From assembly GCF_900111165.1 (NCBI RefSeq), contig NZ_FOGH01000011.1, forward strand, positions 1 through 64,000: 64,000 nt of DNA, in the 5' to 3' direction. The position numbers and the translations under genes are program-made. Source of the stretch: Nitrosomonas sp. Nm51. Its GTDB lineage: Bacteria; Pseudomonadota; Gammaproteobacteria; Burkholderiales; Nitrosomonadaceae. Under the pieces are notes generated by a model. The model was not told the origin of the DNA and did no database searches. It worked only from the letters and a program-made list of their open reading frames with translations. Positions within the stretch are counted from its first letter, which is position 1. Every line of letters begins with the position of its first letter. This document shows, in pieces, positions 44,871 to 53,089 of this stretch.

Positions 44871-46094
44871 CTATTCATACCGGAGCGCATCGACGGGTTT
44901 GAGCGAGGCGGCCTTGCGGGCGGGATAAAAACCGAAAAAAATCCCTACCGCGGAGGCGAACAGAAAAGACAGCAAGACCATGCTCAGGGTAATAACAACC
45001 AGCATATCAACCACTTGACTGATAATCCATGCACCGCCAATGCCCAGAATCACACCAATCATGCCGCCCATAAAGCAGATCATAATGGCTTCCAGCAAGA
45101 ATTGAATGAGAATAGCGCGCCGATTGGCGCCGATAGCCATGCGAATGCCGATCTCGCGCGTGCGCTCGGTGACGGAAACCAGCATGATATTCATGATGCC
45201 GATACCGCCGACCAGTAATGAAATTGAGGCGATCGCACCCAAAACAATGGACAGGATTTTTGCCGTATCGGTAGCGACGTCGGCAATGGCGGTCAGGTTT
45301 CGTACTGTAAAATCATTCTCCATACCATCGGATATGCGGTGACGCTGGCGCAGGAGCTGCGTGATTTCGATCTCTGCCTCATCCATCATTTCAGGAGATT
45401 TCGCCTGAACAAGCATGTAGCGTATCGACCCGGGAAACTGATTGCCGGTAATCTGGCGTTCGCTTGTTGTTATGGGAATAAAAACATTATCGTCCTGATC
45501 GCGCCCGCTCAGGCTCTGACCTTTGGCCGCAAGCACACCGACAATCTGAAAGGGGCGGTTGGTAATGCGGATCGTTTTGCCGACCGGGTTGACCGTGTCG
45601 AACAGGTTTTCAGCCGTGACCGATCCGAGCACCGCGACACGCGCCGCCGACCGGACATCAGACTCGGAAAAAATCGTGCCGTCTTCGATGGTCCAGTTTC
45701 CCACCATAAAATAATCCGGCGTGGTTCCGGTAATCGACGTACTCCAGTTTTTTGCGCCGAAATTCAGTTGCGCCGTACCGCTGATTACCGGTCCTGTTGC
45801 ATTAATTGAGGGTAGTTCGGCGATTGCTCCGGCGTCACTGACAGTCAGTGTCTTTACGCTGCCGCTGCCAAAACTCAGACCGCCCGATGAAGTTGCGCCC
45901 GGCAGCACAATAAACAGATTGCTGCCCATCGTTTCGATGGATTGGTTGATTTTTGTCTGTGCGCCTTGTCCTATGGATAGCATCAGAACGACAGCGGCCA
46001 CGCCTATAATCATACCGAGCATGGTCAGCCCGGTGCGCAGACGGTTCATGCGCAGAGCGCGCATCGCTTCTCCGACGATGGTGACGAAATTCAT
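44871..46094 (-). CDS. MacB-type ABC transporter permease (no ATPase domain)
   Basis: This 407-residue permease with FtsX and MacB periplasmic core domains has helix 1 near residues 17-45 (RTGLTMLGMIIGVAAVVLML), a large periplasmic domain (residues about 50-280) and three C-terminal helices (VGGIGIMNIMLVSVTERTRE motif near 295, IRMAIGA, FGFYPARKAASLKPVDALRYE at the end). In E. coli MacB the ATPase is fused to this part; here it is the separate gene at 46315. The MacAB-TolC system exports macrolides, peptides or siderophores. The gene is split from its ATPase gene by a full family A repeat, so co-expression depends on read-through. Confidence 0.9.
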   Translation of the reverse strand: MNFVTIVGEAMRALRMNRLRTGLTMLGMIIGVAAVVLMLSIGQGAQTKINQSIETMGSNLFIVLPGATSSGGLSFGSGSVKTLTVSDAGAIAELPSINATGPVISGTAQLNFGAKNWSTSITGTTPDYFMVGNWTIEDGTIFSESDVRSAARVAVLGSVTAENLFDTVNPVGKTIRITNRPFQIVGVLAAKGQSLSGRDQDDNVFIPITTSERQITGNQFPGSIRYMLVQAKSPEMMDEAEIEITQLLRQRHRISDGMENDFTVRNLTAIADVATDTAKILSIVLGAIASISLLVGGIGIMNIMLVSVTERTREIGIRMAIGANRRAILIQFLLEAIMICFMGGMIGVILGIGGAWIISQVVDMLVVITLSMVLLSFLFASAVGIFFGFYPARKAASLKPVDALRYE

Positions 46095-46133
46095 AGTGTT
46101 GCAGAAGACATAAACGGTTCAGTCATATAGTTA

Positions 46134-46299
46134 TTAGGAGTCATTCATAAATAACAGTAACACCTGGATCGCATCTGGCGGGCACACTGCGGCGTTGTTC
46201 GTCGTCGCCATAGCTTGTGCTATGGCTCATCCTCCCGCCTTGCATTGCATCCCGCCAGACGCGTCCAATTGTCACACTTATTTATTCGCGGCTCCTTAG
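46134..46299 (+). repeat. repeat family A, full copy 3, inside the MacAB-type operon
   Basis: This 166-bp copy has the same orientation as copies 1 and 2 and the same ends (TTAGGAG and CTCCTTA). It occupies nearly all of the 220-bp interval between the transporter ATPase and permease genes, which are on the minus strand. Its strong fold could attenuate transcription into the permease gene. Confidence 0.9.
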
Positions 46300-46314
46300 C
46301 GTACAGGAGTCAAA

Positions 46315-47088
46315 TCATACAACCGGATTATGGGTGCTCTCAAGCGCATGACCGCCATCATAGACGATACTGCCGTCTTTGATCTGAATTAACCGCCTGG
46401 CGTAAGCCGCAATGTCATTTTCATGTGTTACCAGAACGATTGTAATGCTTCGCTCCCGGTTTAGCTGTTCAAATAGCGTCATAATCTCTTTGCTGGTTTG
46501 AGAGTCGAGATTGCCTGTCGGTTCATCAGCGAGTATCAGTGGTGGTTGATTGATCAGCGCCCGGCTGATGGCTACGCGTTGTTGCTGGCCGCCGGACAAT
46601 TGATTGGGATGGTGCATGGCGAATTTTTCCAGTCCGGTGCGGCGCAGCTGCTCCAGCGCTTTTTTGCGGCTGTTTGCGCGGTTTTCTCCGGCATACAGCA
46701 GCGGCGCAGCGACATTATCCAGGGCGGTCATGCGTTTTAACAAATTGAAACCCTGGAATACAAAACCGATATAACGGTTGCGAAGTTTGGCGAGCGCGTC
46801 ATTCGACAGCATGGCGACGTTTTGATCTTCCAGCCAATAGCCGCCGTTTGTCGGGGTATCAAGGCAACCCAGTATATTCATCAGTGTCGATTTGCCCGAG
46901 CCGGAGTGGCCCATAATGGCGACAAACTCACCTTGCGCAATGTTCAAGTTGATGTTCTGTAATACCGGGTTTTCAATCGTTTTGCCATTGGCATCAACAA
47001 GCCTGTAACTTTTGTGCAGTTGTGCAATGCGGATTAAAGCGGACGCTGGAGGGCTTGTCTGGTTTACCGGCATGCGCGAGTCAATCAA
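46315..47088 (-). CDS. MacB/LolD-type ABC transporter ATPase
   Basis: This 257-residue ABC ATPase has an intact Walker A GHSGSGKST (about residues 59-67), Q-loop VFQGFNLLKRMTALDNV, signature LSGGQQQRVAISRAL and Walker B LILADEPTGNLDS, and the H-loop in VLVTHE. The sequence is of the LolD/MacB-N class that powers mechanotransmission by MacB-type permeases. The start (ATG 47088) overlaps the stop of the adaptor gene by four bases, and the partner permease follows after the inserted repeat. Confidence 0.93.
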   Translation of the reverse strand: MIDSRMPVNQTSPPASALIRIAQLHKSYRLVDANGKTIENPVLQNINLNIAQGEFVAIMGHSGSGKSTLMNILGCLDTPTNGGYWLEDQNVAMLSNDALAKLRNRYIGFVFQGFNLLKRMTALDNVAAPLLYAGENRANSRKKALEQLRRTGLEKFAMHHPNQLSGGQQQRVAISRALINQPPLILADEPTGNLDSQTSKEIMTLFEQLNRERSITIVLVTHENDIAAYARRLIQIKDGSIVYDGGHALESTHNPVV

Positions 47089-48236
47089 AACATTCTGAAT
47101 CTGAATTTGGACTTGGCGTCTTTTTTGTCAATTTTTTCCCGGATAATCACGGCATCCCCTGCACGAACGGCGCCGCCGGCAATTTCGGTAAAATGACCGT
47201 CCGTAATACCGGTGGTAACATAGGCCGCGACAGGCCGGCCGTCAGTCAGCCGGTAGATCACGGATTGCCCGGGTTGTCCGGCAGGCGGCTGGCTTTCGCC
47301 CGCGGCTGATTCAGAATCTTTGGGTTGATAGCGCAGCGCTGCATTGGGGACGCGCAACACATTGTTTCGTTGATCAACCACAAAATGAATATTGGCGGTC
47401 ATACCCGGCAAAAGAGAGCCGTCAACATTATTGACCATTGCCACAACATTATAGGTTACAACGTTTTCCTGTATCGTTGGATTCAAGCGGACCTGCTTGA
47501 CCCTGCCGGTGTATGCGCCGTTCGGATAGGCGTCGACGGTAAAGTTGATCGGTTGACCGATACGCAGCAAACCGATATCGGCTTCTGCAACACTGATGTT
47601 GATCTGCATTTCACGTAAATCCTTGGCGATCTGAAACAATACAGGCGTCTGGAAATTTGCCGCAACGGTTTGGCCGACATCGACATCGCGCGCAATAACG
47701 ACACCGGATATCGGTGACTTGATAATGCTGTAATTCAGATTGGCGCCGTCTCTTTCAACCTGCGCTTTACTGACCGCCAGCTGCGCGTTTGCCGCATCGA
47801 GTTCCTGCCTGACGATGTCGAGTGCTTCAATCGAGATAAACCCTTGCGCATACAGCTCACGGTGGCGTCCCAGTTTGCGTTGCGCGATGCTTTGTTGTGT
47901 TTGCGCACTGAGCAGGCTGGCTCTGGATTGTTCCAGTTGCGCCCGCAGCAGTGCAGGATCGAGTTCCGCGAGAATCTGGCCGGTTTCAACCTGGTCGTTG
48001 AAATCGGCATGCAGCTTGGCAACCGTGCCTGAAACCTGGGTGCCGACATTAACGAGAACAACGGGTGTCAGCGTGCCGTTTGCGGATATGGTCTGGACGA
48101 TATCTCCATACGCTGCTAAACGCGTAAGATAAGAATCGGCCTGGGGTTTATCGTCATTTTTTGTATACCAGTATACCGCTGCCGCACTCAGGAGCAGCAG
48201 CGCTATGATTATGAATCGGGTGGTGCGAATACGCAT
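47085..48236 (-). CDS. MacA-like periplasmic adaptor (HlyD family)
   Basis: This 383-residue adaptor is for the MacB-type exporter. An N-terminal membrane anchor (RFIIIALLLLSAAAVYWYT) is followed by lipoyl half-motifs (GTLTPVVLVNVGTQVSGTV, SPISGVVIARDVDVGQTV), a helical hairpin (residues about 100-165) and beta-barrel part (ISVAEADIGLLRIGQPINFTVDAYP). These are as in MacA. It starts the three-gene operon adaptor-ATPase-permease; no outer membrane channel gene follows, so it probably borrows a TolC-like protein from elsewhere. Confidence 0.9.
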   Translation of the reverse strand: MRIRTTRFIIIALLLLSAAAVYWYTKNDDKPQADSYLTRLAAYGDIVQTISANGTLTPVVLVNVGTQVSGTVAKLHADFNDQVETGQILAELDPALLRAQLEQSRASLLSAQTQQSIAQRKLGRHRELYAQGFISIEALDIVRQELDAANAQLAVSKAQVERDGANLNYSIIKSPISGVVIARDVDVGQTVAANFQTPVLFQIAKDLREMQINISVAEADIGLLRIGQPINFTVDAYPNGAYTGRVKQVRLNPTIQENVVTYNVVAMVNNVDGSLLPGMTANIHFVVDQRNNVLRVPNAALRYQPKDSESAAGESQPPAGQPGQSVIYRLTDGRPVAAYVTTGITDGHFTEIAGGAVRAGDAVIIREKIDKKDAKSKFRFRMF

Positions 48237-48585
48237 GGCTTGTTAAAAGGGATATTTTGCAGGCAGGGTGAAGAAAGCATGATCGTGCGTTAGCGCTGGC
48301 ATTGTAATCAGATTTGAAGATTATTGTTAAAGTTATAATGACCGGTCATGGCGATCAGCATGACATTGAGACATGTTGCACCAGCCCAGGTTCAACGCAC
48401 GCCTCGATACAATAAGCGCTGCTGCGTTTTTTCATGCATACGGAACGACAGATAAGCTAAATAAAATTGACTGAATACTATCTGGTTTATAGTAAACTTT
48501 CCAATCACTTGTTAAAATTAAGGCTTTAATGGCTGCAAGGCGGCTGCAAGAAACATTTAACTTTACAATAATATTAGGATTGTTC
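48237..48585. promoter_or_regulatory. divergent intergenic region with palindromic operator candidate
   Basis: The 349-bp interval between the exporter operon and the aminotransferase holds a perfect 12-bp palindrome ATGACCGGTCAT at 48338-48349, overlapping a TATAAT (48334-48339). Nearer the aminotransferase, TTGACT (48467-48472) and TATAGT (48488-48493) could form a promoter with a short 15-base spacer. Nothing else recognisable is seen. Confidence 0.4.
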
Positions 48586-49803
48586 ATGACTACCGAAGAT
48601 TTTCGTTCCGAAAAAAATATTGCAACATTTTATCCGCCACAACGTATTTTAATGGGCCCCGGTCCATCCGATACGCATCACCGTGTGTTATCGGCGATGG
48701 CACGGCCGACGCTGGGCCATCTTGATCCGGTTTTTGCCGACATGATGGAAGAAATCAAGGATCTGTTACGCTATGCGTTTCAGACCAGAAACAAAATGAC
48801 GTTTTCAGTTTCCGGCCCCGGCTCGGTGGGAATGGAGATGTGTTTCGTCAACATGATTGAACCGGGGGATAAAGTGGTTGTATGCCGTAATGGCGTTTTC
48901 GGTTCGCGTATGATTGAAAATGTCGAGCGTCATGGCGGTGTTGCGGTTGCCGTGGATGACAAATGGGGCGAACACGTTGATCCGCAAAAAGTCGAGGATG
49001 CTCTCAAACAAAACCCTGATGCCAAAATTCTGGCGTTTGTTCATGCTGAAACTTCTACCGGCGTATTGTCGGATGCGCAAACATTGTGCGACATTGCCCG
49101 CCGTCACGACTGCTTGACGATCGTCGATACGGTAACGTCGCTGGGAGGGTCGCCAATCAAGGTCGACGAATGGGGTATTGATGCAATTTATTCGGGCAGT
49201 CAGAAGTGTCTTTCATGCCCGCCAGGATTGTCGCCAGTCAGTTTTTCCGATCGTGTGACCGATCTGGTCAAAAACCGCAAGACCAAGGTACATAGCTGGT
49301 TTATGGATATCGGCCTGCTGCTGGGCTACTGGGGATCGTCGACACGTACATATCATCATACGGCGCCGACCAATTCACTGTATGGTTTGCACGAATCGCT
49401 GGTGATTCTGTATGAGGAAGGTCTTGAACATTCATGGGCGCGTCATCAACGCAACCATGAAGCACTGAAAGCGGGGTTTGAAACCATGGGTATCCATTAT
49501 GTGGTCGACGAAAAATACCGCTTGCCGCAACTGAATTCTGTTTATATACCGGACGGCGTTGACGATAAAGCCGTCCGTGGCAAACTGCTTGATGACTACA
49601 GTCTGGAAATCGGAGCCGGTCTCGGTGATTTTGCCGGAAAAGTCTGGCGTTTTGGCCTGATGGGCACATCCAGCCGCGTCGAAAATGTAGTGATGTGTCT
49701 GAATGCATTGGAAACAGTGTTGTCGGATATGGGGATGAATCTCAAACGCGGCGCCGCGGAATCTGCAGCGCATCAGAGTTATGCTGCAAACCCGTTGCCT
49801 TGA
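48586..49803 (+). CDS. PLP-dependent alanine/serine-glyoxylate aminotransferase
   Basis: This is a class V aminotransferase of the serine- or alanine-glyoxylate type, 405 residues from the ATG at 48586 (AGGA seven bases upstream). Features are MGPGPSDTHHRVLSAMARPTLGHLDP at the start, SGPGSVGMEMC, VHAETSTGV, the DTVTSLGG segment with the PLP-binding Asp and YSGSQKCLSCPPG with the Schiff-base Lys. In an autotroph such an enzyme would recycle glyoxylate from phosphoglycolate, the oxygenase product of RuBisCO; that pathway role is inference. Confidence 0.92.
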   Translation: MTTEDFRSEKNIATFYPPQRILMGPGPSDTHHRVLSAMARPTLGHLDPVFADMMEEIKDLLRYAFQTRNKMTFSVSGPGSVGMEMCFVNMIEPGDKVVVCRNGVFGSRMIENVERHGGVAVAVDDKWGEHVDPQKVEDALKQNPDAKILAFVHAETSTGVLSDAQTLCDIARRHDCLTIVDTVTSLGGSPIKVDEWGIDAIYSGSQKCLSCPPGLSPVSFSDRVTDLVKNRKTKVHSWFMDIGLLLGYWGSSTRTYHHTAPTNSLYGLHESLVILYEEGLEHSWARHQRNHEALKAGFETMGIHYVVDEKYRLPQLNSVYIPDGVDDKAVRGKLLDDYSLEIGAGLGDFAGKVWRFGLMGTSSRVENVVMCLNALETVLSDMGMNLKRGAAESAAHQSYAANPLP

Positions 49804-49877
49804 AAACGTTGTATCTTGAGACTGTAGCGAGATAATTTTACGTTATACCGGGAACGCTTCTGGTTTATATGCCTAAG

Positions 49878-49924
49878 ACCGTTTTTCCGCTGCCGATTTA
49901 AAGATTGTATAGTGGAAAAACGGT
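49878..49924 (+). terminator. inverted repeat, possible terminator
   Basis: ACCGTTTTTCC and GGAAAAACGGT form a perfect 11-bp stem around a 25-base loop in the interval between the aminotransferase and the WecA-type gene. The long loop and weak following T content make it an imperfect terminator; it could be an operator or mRNA structure for the polysaccharide genes. Confidence 0.45.
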
Positions 49925-49957
49925 GCTTAAAAATCAATTTGGGATGATCCGGTCACT

Positions 49958-50950
49958 ATGTTCGTGGATTCTCCTCTATCTGTTGCTGCTGCATTGCTGA
50001 TAGCGTTTTTTGCATCATATTGTTCAATTAAATGGTTGATACAGTGGAAGGCATCCGCGTTTCTTGATTACCCGAATTCAAGATCGCTGCATACTCAGCC
50101 AGTGCCGCGTATCGGCGGTATCGGTTTGTTATTTGGCGCAATGTCGGCCTGGTTGATTTTTTCAGTACCGCTTCCCGTTTCTGTCTGGTCAGGTATCGGT
50201 GTATTGGCGGGTATATCGATTGCTGACGACATCAGGAACATACCAGCCGGTTATCGTTTGTGTGTGCATTTGCTGGTAGCGCTGGTATGCAGCTTTTCTC
50301 TATTGTCCGATTCGCATGGGTGGCTGCTGGTAACAGGCGTTACGCTGGCAGTGATATGGATGTCCAATCTGTTTAATTTTATGGATGGGTCTGACGGGCT
50401 GGCAGGTGGCATGGCATTAATTGGATTTGGTTTTTACGGATTGATGGCTTATTTATCCGGCGATATCGGTTTTGCTGTTGCCAATTTATCAGTTGCCGCG
50501 GCGTCATTTGGGTTTTTACTGCATAATTTTCATCCCGCGCGTATTTTTCTCGGTGATGCGGGCGCGGTTCCGTTAGGTTATCTGGCAGCCGTTATGGGGT
50601 TGCTTGGATGGATGAATGGATTATGGTCACCGTGGATGCCGTTATTGATCTTTTCGCCATTTATCGTGGATGCCACAGTGACTTTAATCAAGCGGCTGGC
50701 TCGCGGTGAAAAGATCTGGCAGGCACACCGTCAACATTACTACCAGCGCATGGTACAAAGCGGTTTCGGACATAAAAATACAGCATTGTTCGGATATGGT
50801 CTTATGCTGATGGCAGGTGCCAGTGCGGTTTGGGTGAATGGTCAGGCTACGATCGCGCAGTTGATCGTTGCCGTCATCTGGGGAGCGATTTATTTGGGGT
50901 TAATGCTGATGGCAGATCTGGGTAAAAAACCATACGCGGGTGAACGCTAG
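49958..50950 (+). CDS. WecA/WbpL-type undecaprenyl-phosphate sugar-1-phosphate transferase
   Basis: This 330-residue polytopic membrane enzyme of the GT4/MraY superfamily starts a polysaccharide repeat unit by moving a sugar-1-phosphate onto undecaprenyl phosphate. Diagnostic parts are NSRSLHTQPVPRIGGIG (about residue 40), the NLFNFMDGSDGLAGG catalytic loop, and HPARIFLGDAGAVPLGY, with about ten helices. The TAG stop codon is formed by the first bases of a family B repeat, so the C-terminus may have been changed by insertion. It works with the dehydratase downstream. Confidence 0.92.
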   Translation: MFVDSPLSVAAALLIAFFASYCSIKWLIQWKASAFLDYPNSRSLHTQPVPRIGGIGLLFGAMSAWLIFSVPLPVSVWSGIGVLAGISIADDIRNIPAGYRLCVHLLVALVCSFSLLSDSHGWLLVTGVTLAVIWMSNLFNFMDGSDGLAGGMALIGFGFYGLMAYLSGDIGFAVANLSVAAASFGFLLHNFHPARIFLGDAGAVPLGYLAAVMGLLGWMNGLWSPWMPLLIFSPFIVDATVTLIKRLARGEKIWQAHRQHYYQRMVQSGFGHKNTALFGYGLMLMAGASAVWVNGQATIAQLIVAVIWGAIYLGLMLMADLGKKPYAGER

Positions 50951-51220
50951 TGCTCTATCAATATGATATTGCCTGGTGCAGCGTTACCGTGGTGTTATGC
51001 AACAAGGCGCAGCACGCAGGAAAGGGTTACTCCCTTTTCAAGTACTGTAACACAGCAGTTGCAGAACACCACGGTAACGCCCCGTGGGTGAGCTTGTCAG
51101 CGTCCATGGTCTGCGTTGCGCCTTTTGACAATAGAACGGCTATTGCCTGCAAGGCACGCCTTGCCATGGTCACTGACAAACTCACTGAACCCGGCAATAT
51201 CATATTGATAGAGTACTAGG
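50948..51220 (+). repeat. repeat family B, full copy (MITE-like)
   Basis: This 273-bp element has 27-bp terminal inverted repeats (CTAGTGCTCTATCAATATGA... against the reverse of ...TCATATTGATAGAGTACTAG) that differ by one base. Inside, GCGTTACCGTGGTGTT (50981-50996) is perfectly inverted at 51065-51080, and a further pair is GTGAG...TTGTCAG against TGACAAACTCAC. Nested hairpins therefore cover almost the full length. It has no convincing gene. It sits exactly between two polysaccharide genes, supplying the stop of the first and ending one base or so before the start codon of the second. Confidence 0.9.
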
Positions 51221-53089
51221 ATGCTGGGAAACAAATTCGGTATACGTTCAGTTATTGCGTTTTCTCACGATCTGTTCGCGGTTGCAATTGCCTGGTTACT
51301 CGCTTTTCTGTTTTACGCCGATTTTAGAATTTCTGTTGTACCGTTCGCACTGTTTTTTGATCTGATGCCATGGATACTGCCCGTACAGGCAGTTATTTTT
51401 TTGTGGCTCGGTTTGTACAGGGGGTTGTGGCGCTACGCCAGTCTTCCGGATTTGAAACGGATTACAGTCGCGGTTTTGCTGAGTGCGGTTCTGGTAACAA
51501 TTGTGTTCTGGCAGCTCGGGCTTCTGGCGGTGGTATCGTTCTCGATCAACGTATTGGCACCGGTATTGCTGTTGATGATCATGGGCGGCAGCCGGTTGAT
51601 CTACCGGGCATGGAAAGAACGCCGCTTATACAGCCTTAAAAATTATGACGGCAAGCTGGCGCTGATTTTAGGTGCCGGCAGTACGGCAGTCAATCTTGTC
51701 AAAGACCTGGCAGGCAGTCATGACTGGCATGTTGTCGGCTTACTGGATGATGACCCCAGAAAACTGGGCACCCGCCTGCATGGTGTGCGCGTGCTGGGCG
51801 TGATCGATAAATTGCCGCACTGGGTGCAGAAACTGAACGTGGGACATGTCGTCATCGCTATGCCTTCACTGTCACACCGGCTGCGCCGGCATATACTGGA
51901 AATGTGTTCGGAAATGGGTGTCAAGGCGATGATTGTGCCCTCTTACCAGGATCTTATTAATGGTAAAACAACCGTTTCGCAAATTCGTGAAATTCAACTG
52001 GATGATTTGCTGGGCCGGGCGCCAGTCGTGCTTGATGATGAAGGGCTGCATGGATTTCTGACAGGTAAAACCGTTATGGTCACGGGTGCGGGCGGCTCGA
52101 TTGGCGCCGAGTTATGCCGGCAGATTATCGCATTTCAACCCGAATATCTGGTTTTGCTTGAACGCAATGAATTTGCGTTGTACTGCGTTCAGGAAGAGTT
52201 TACGCAACAATTTTCGGATACGAAAATGTCATTTGTGATTGGGGACGTCAAGGACGGTGCGCGCGTGGATCAATTATTTCGGCAGTTCCGGCCATCGGTC
52301 GTTTTTCATGCCGCTGCGTATAAGCACGTGCCATTAATGGAGCATGAAAATGCCTGGCAGGCGGTATTAAACAATGTGATGGGTACTTATGTTCTGGCCA
52401 GTACGGCGATCCGTTACCAGGTGAAAAAGTTTGTGCTGGTTTCAACCGATAAAGCAGTCAATCCGGTGAATATCATGGGAGCCAGCAAGCGTCTGGCGGA
52501 AATGGTTTGTCAGGCAATGCAGCAATCGATAAGAAATCACAAGCAGATTACCTGTTTCGTGATGGTGCGCTTTGGCAATGTATTGGGCAGTGCGGGCAGC
52601 GTCATCCCCAAATTCCGTAAACAAATAGCGAACGGCGGACCAATTACAGTAACGCATGCGGAAATGACGCGCTACTTCATGTCTATTCCTGAAGCTGCGC
52701 AACTGGTTTTACAGGCCGGCTTGATGGGCGGTTCAAAAGGTGGCGGCGAGATTTTTGTGATGGATATGGGCGATCCCGTAAAAATCAAGGATCTTGCCAG
52801 TGACATGATTCGTTTGTCCGGTTTGGGCGAAGACGATATCCGCATCATTTATACGGGATTGCGTCCCGGTGAAAAACTGCACGAAGAGTTGTTGTCGGCA
52901 AATGAAAATACGGTGCCGACGCCGCATGCAAAATTACGTATTGCACAAGCGCCTGAGGTCAATGAACAGTGGCTGGTGGCATTTGTCGCCCGGTTTGAAA
53001 AAATCAAATCATTGAACGACGCAGAAGCGCGGATCGAACTGGCGCGCTGGGTGCCAGAATATACGCCGAATGGCGAAATTGTGCACTGA
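51221..53089 (+). CDS. CapD/WbpM-type nucleotide-sugar 4,6-dehydratase/epimerase
   Basis: This 622-residue inner-membrane enzyme has four N-terminal membrane helices, a first Rossmann domain (GAGSTAVNLVKDLAG, residues about 146-160) and a C-terminal SDR domain (GAGGSIGAELCRQI near residue 288). It has HAAAYKHVPLMEHE, STDKAVNPVNIMGASKR and MTRYFMSIPEA. These define the WbpM/PglF/CapD family that makes 4-keto-6-deoxy amino sugars from UDP-N-acetylhexosamines for O-antigen or capsule. It follows the WecA-type gene, from which it is separated only by the family B element; its ribosome site would lie within that element and is weak. Confidence 0.92.
   Translation: MLGNKFGIRSVIAFSHDLFAVAIAWLLAFLFYADFRISVVPFALFFDLMPWILPVQAVIFLWLGLYRGLWRYASLPDLKRITVAVLLSAVLVTIVFWQLGLLAVVSFSINVLAPVLLLMIMGGSRLIYRAWKERRLYSLKNYDGKLALILGAGSTAVNLVKDLAGSHDWHVVGLLDDDPRKLGTRLHGVRVLGVIDKLPHWVQKLNVGHVVIAMPSLSHRLRRHILEMCSEMGVKAMIVPSYQDLINGKTTVSQIREIQLDDLLGRAPVVLDDEGLHGFLTGKTVMVTGAGGSIGAELCRQIIAFQPEYLVLLERNEFALYCVQEEFTQQFSDTKMSFVIGDVKDGARVDQLFRQFRPSVVFHAAAYKHVPLMEHENAWQAVLNNVMGTYVLASTAIRYQVKKFVLVSTDKAVNPVNIMGASKRLAEMVCQAMQQSIRNHKQITCFVMVRFGNVLGSAGSVIPKFRKQIANGGPITVTHAEMTRYFMSIPEAAQLVLQAGLMGGSKGGGEIFVMDMGDPVKIKDLASDMIRLSGLGEDDIRIIYTGLRPGEKLHEELLSANENTVPTPHAKLRIAQAPEVNEQWLVAFVARFEKIKSLNDAEARIELARWVPEYTPNGEIVH

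Noticed and set aside
50950-51219. Open frame of 89 codons inside the full element B
   Set aside because: It lies entirely in the mobile repeat, has no ribosome site and its peptide matches nothing.
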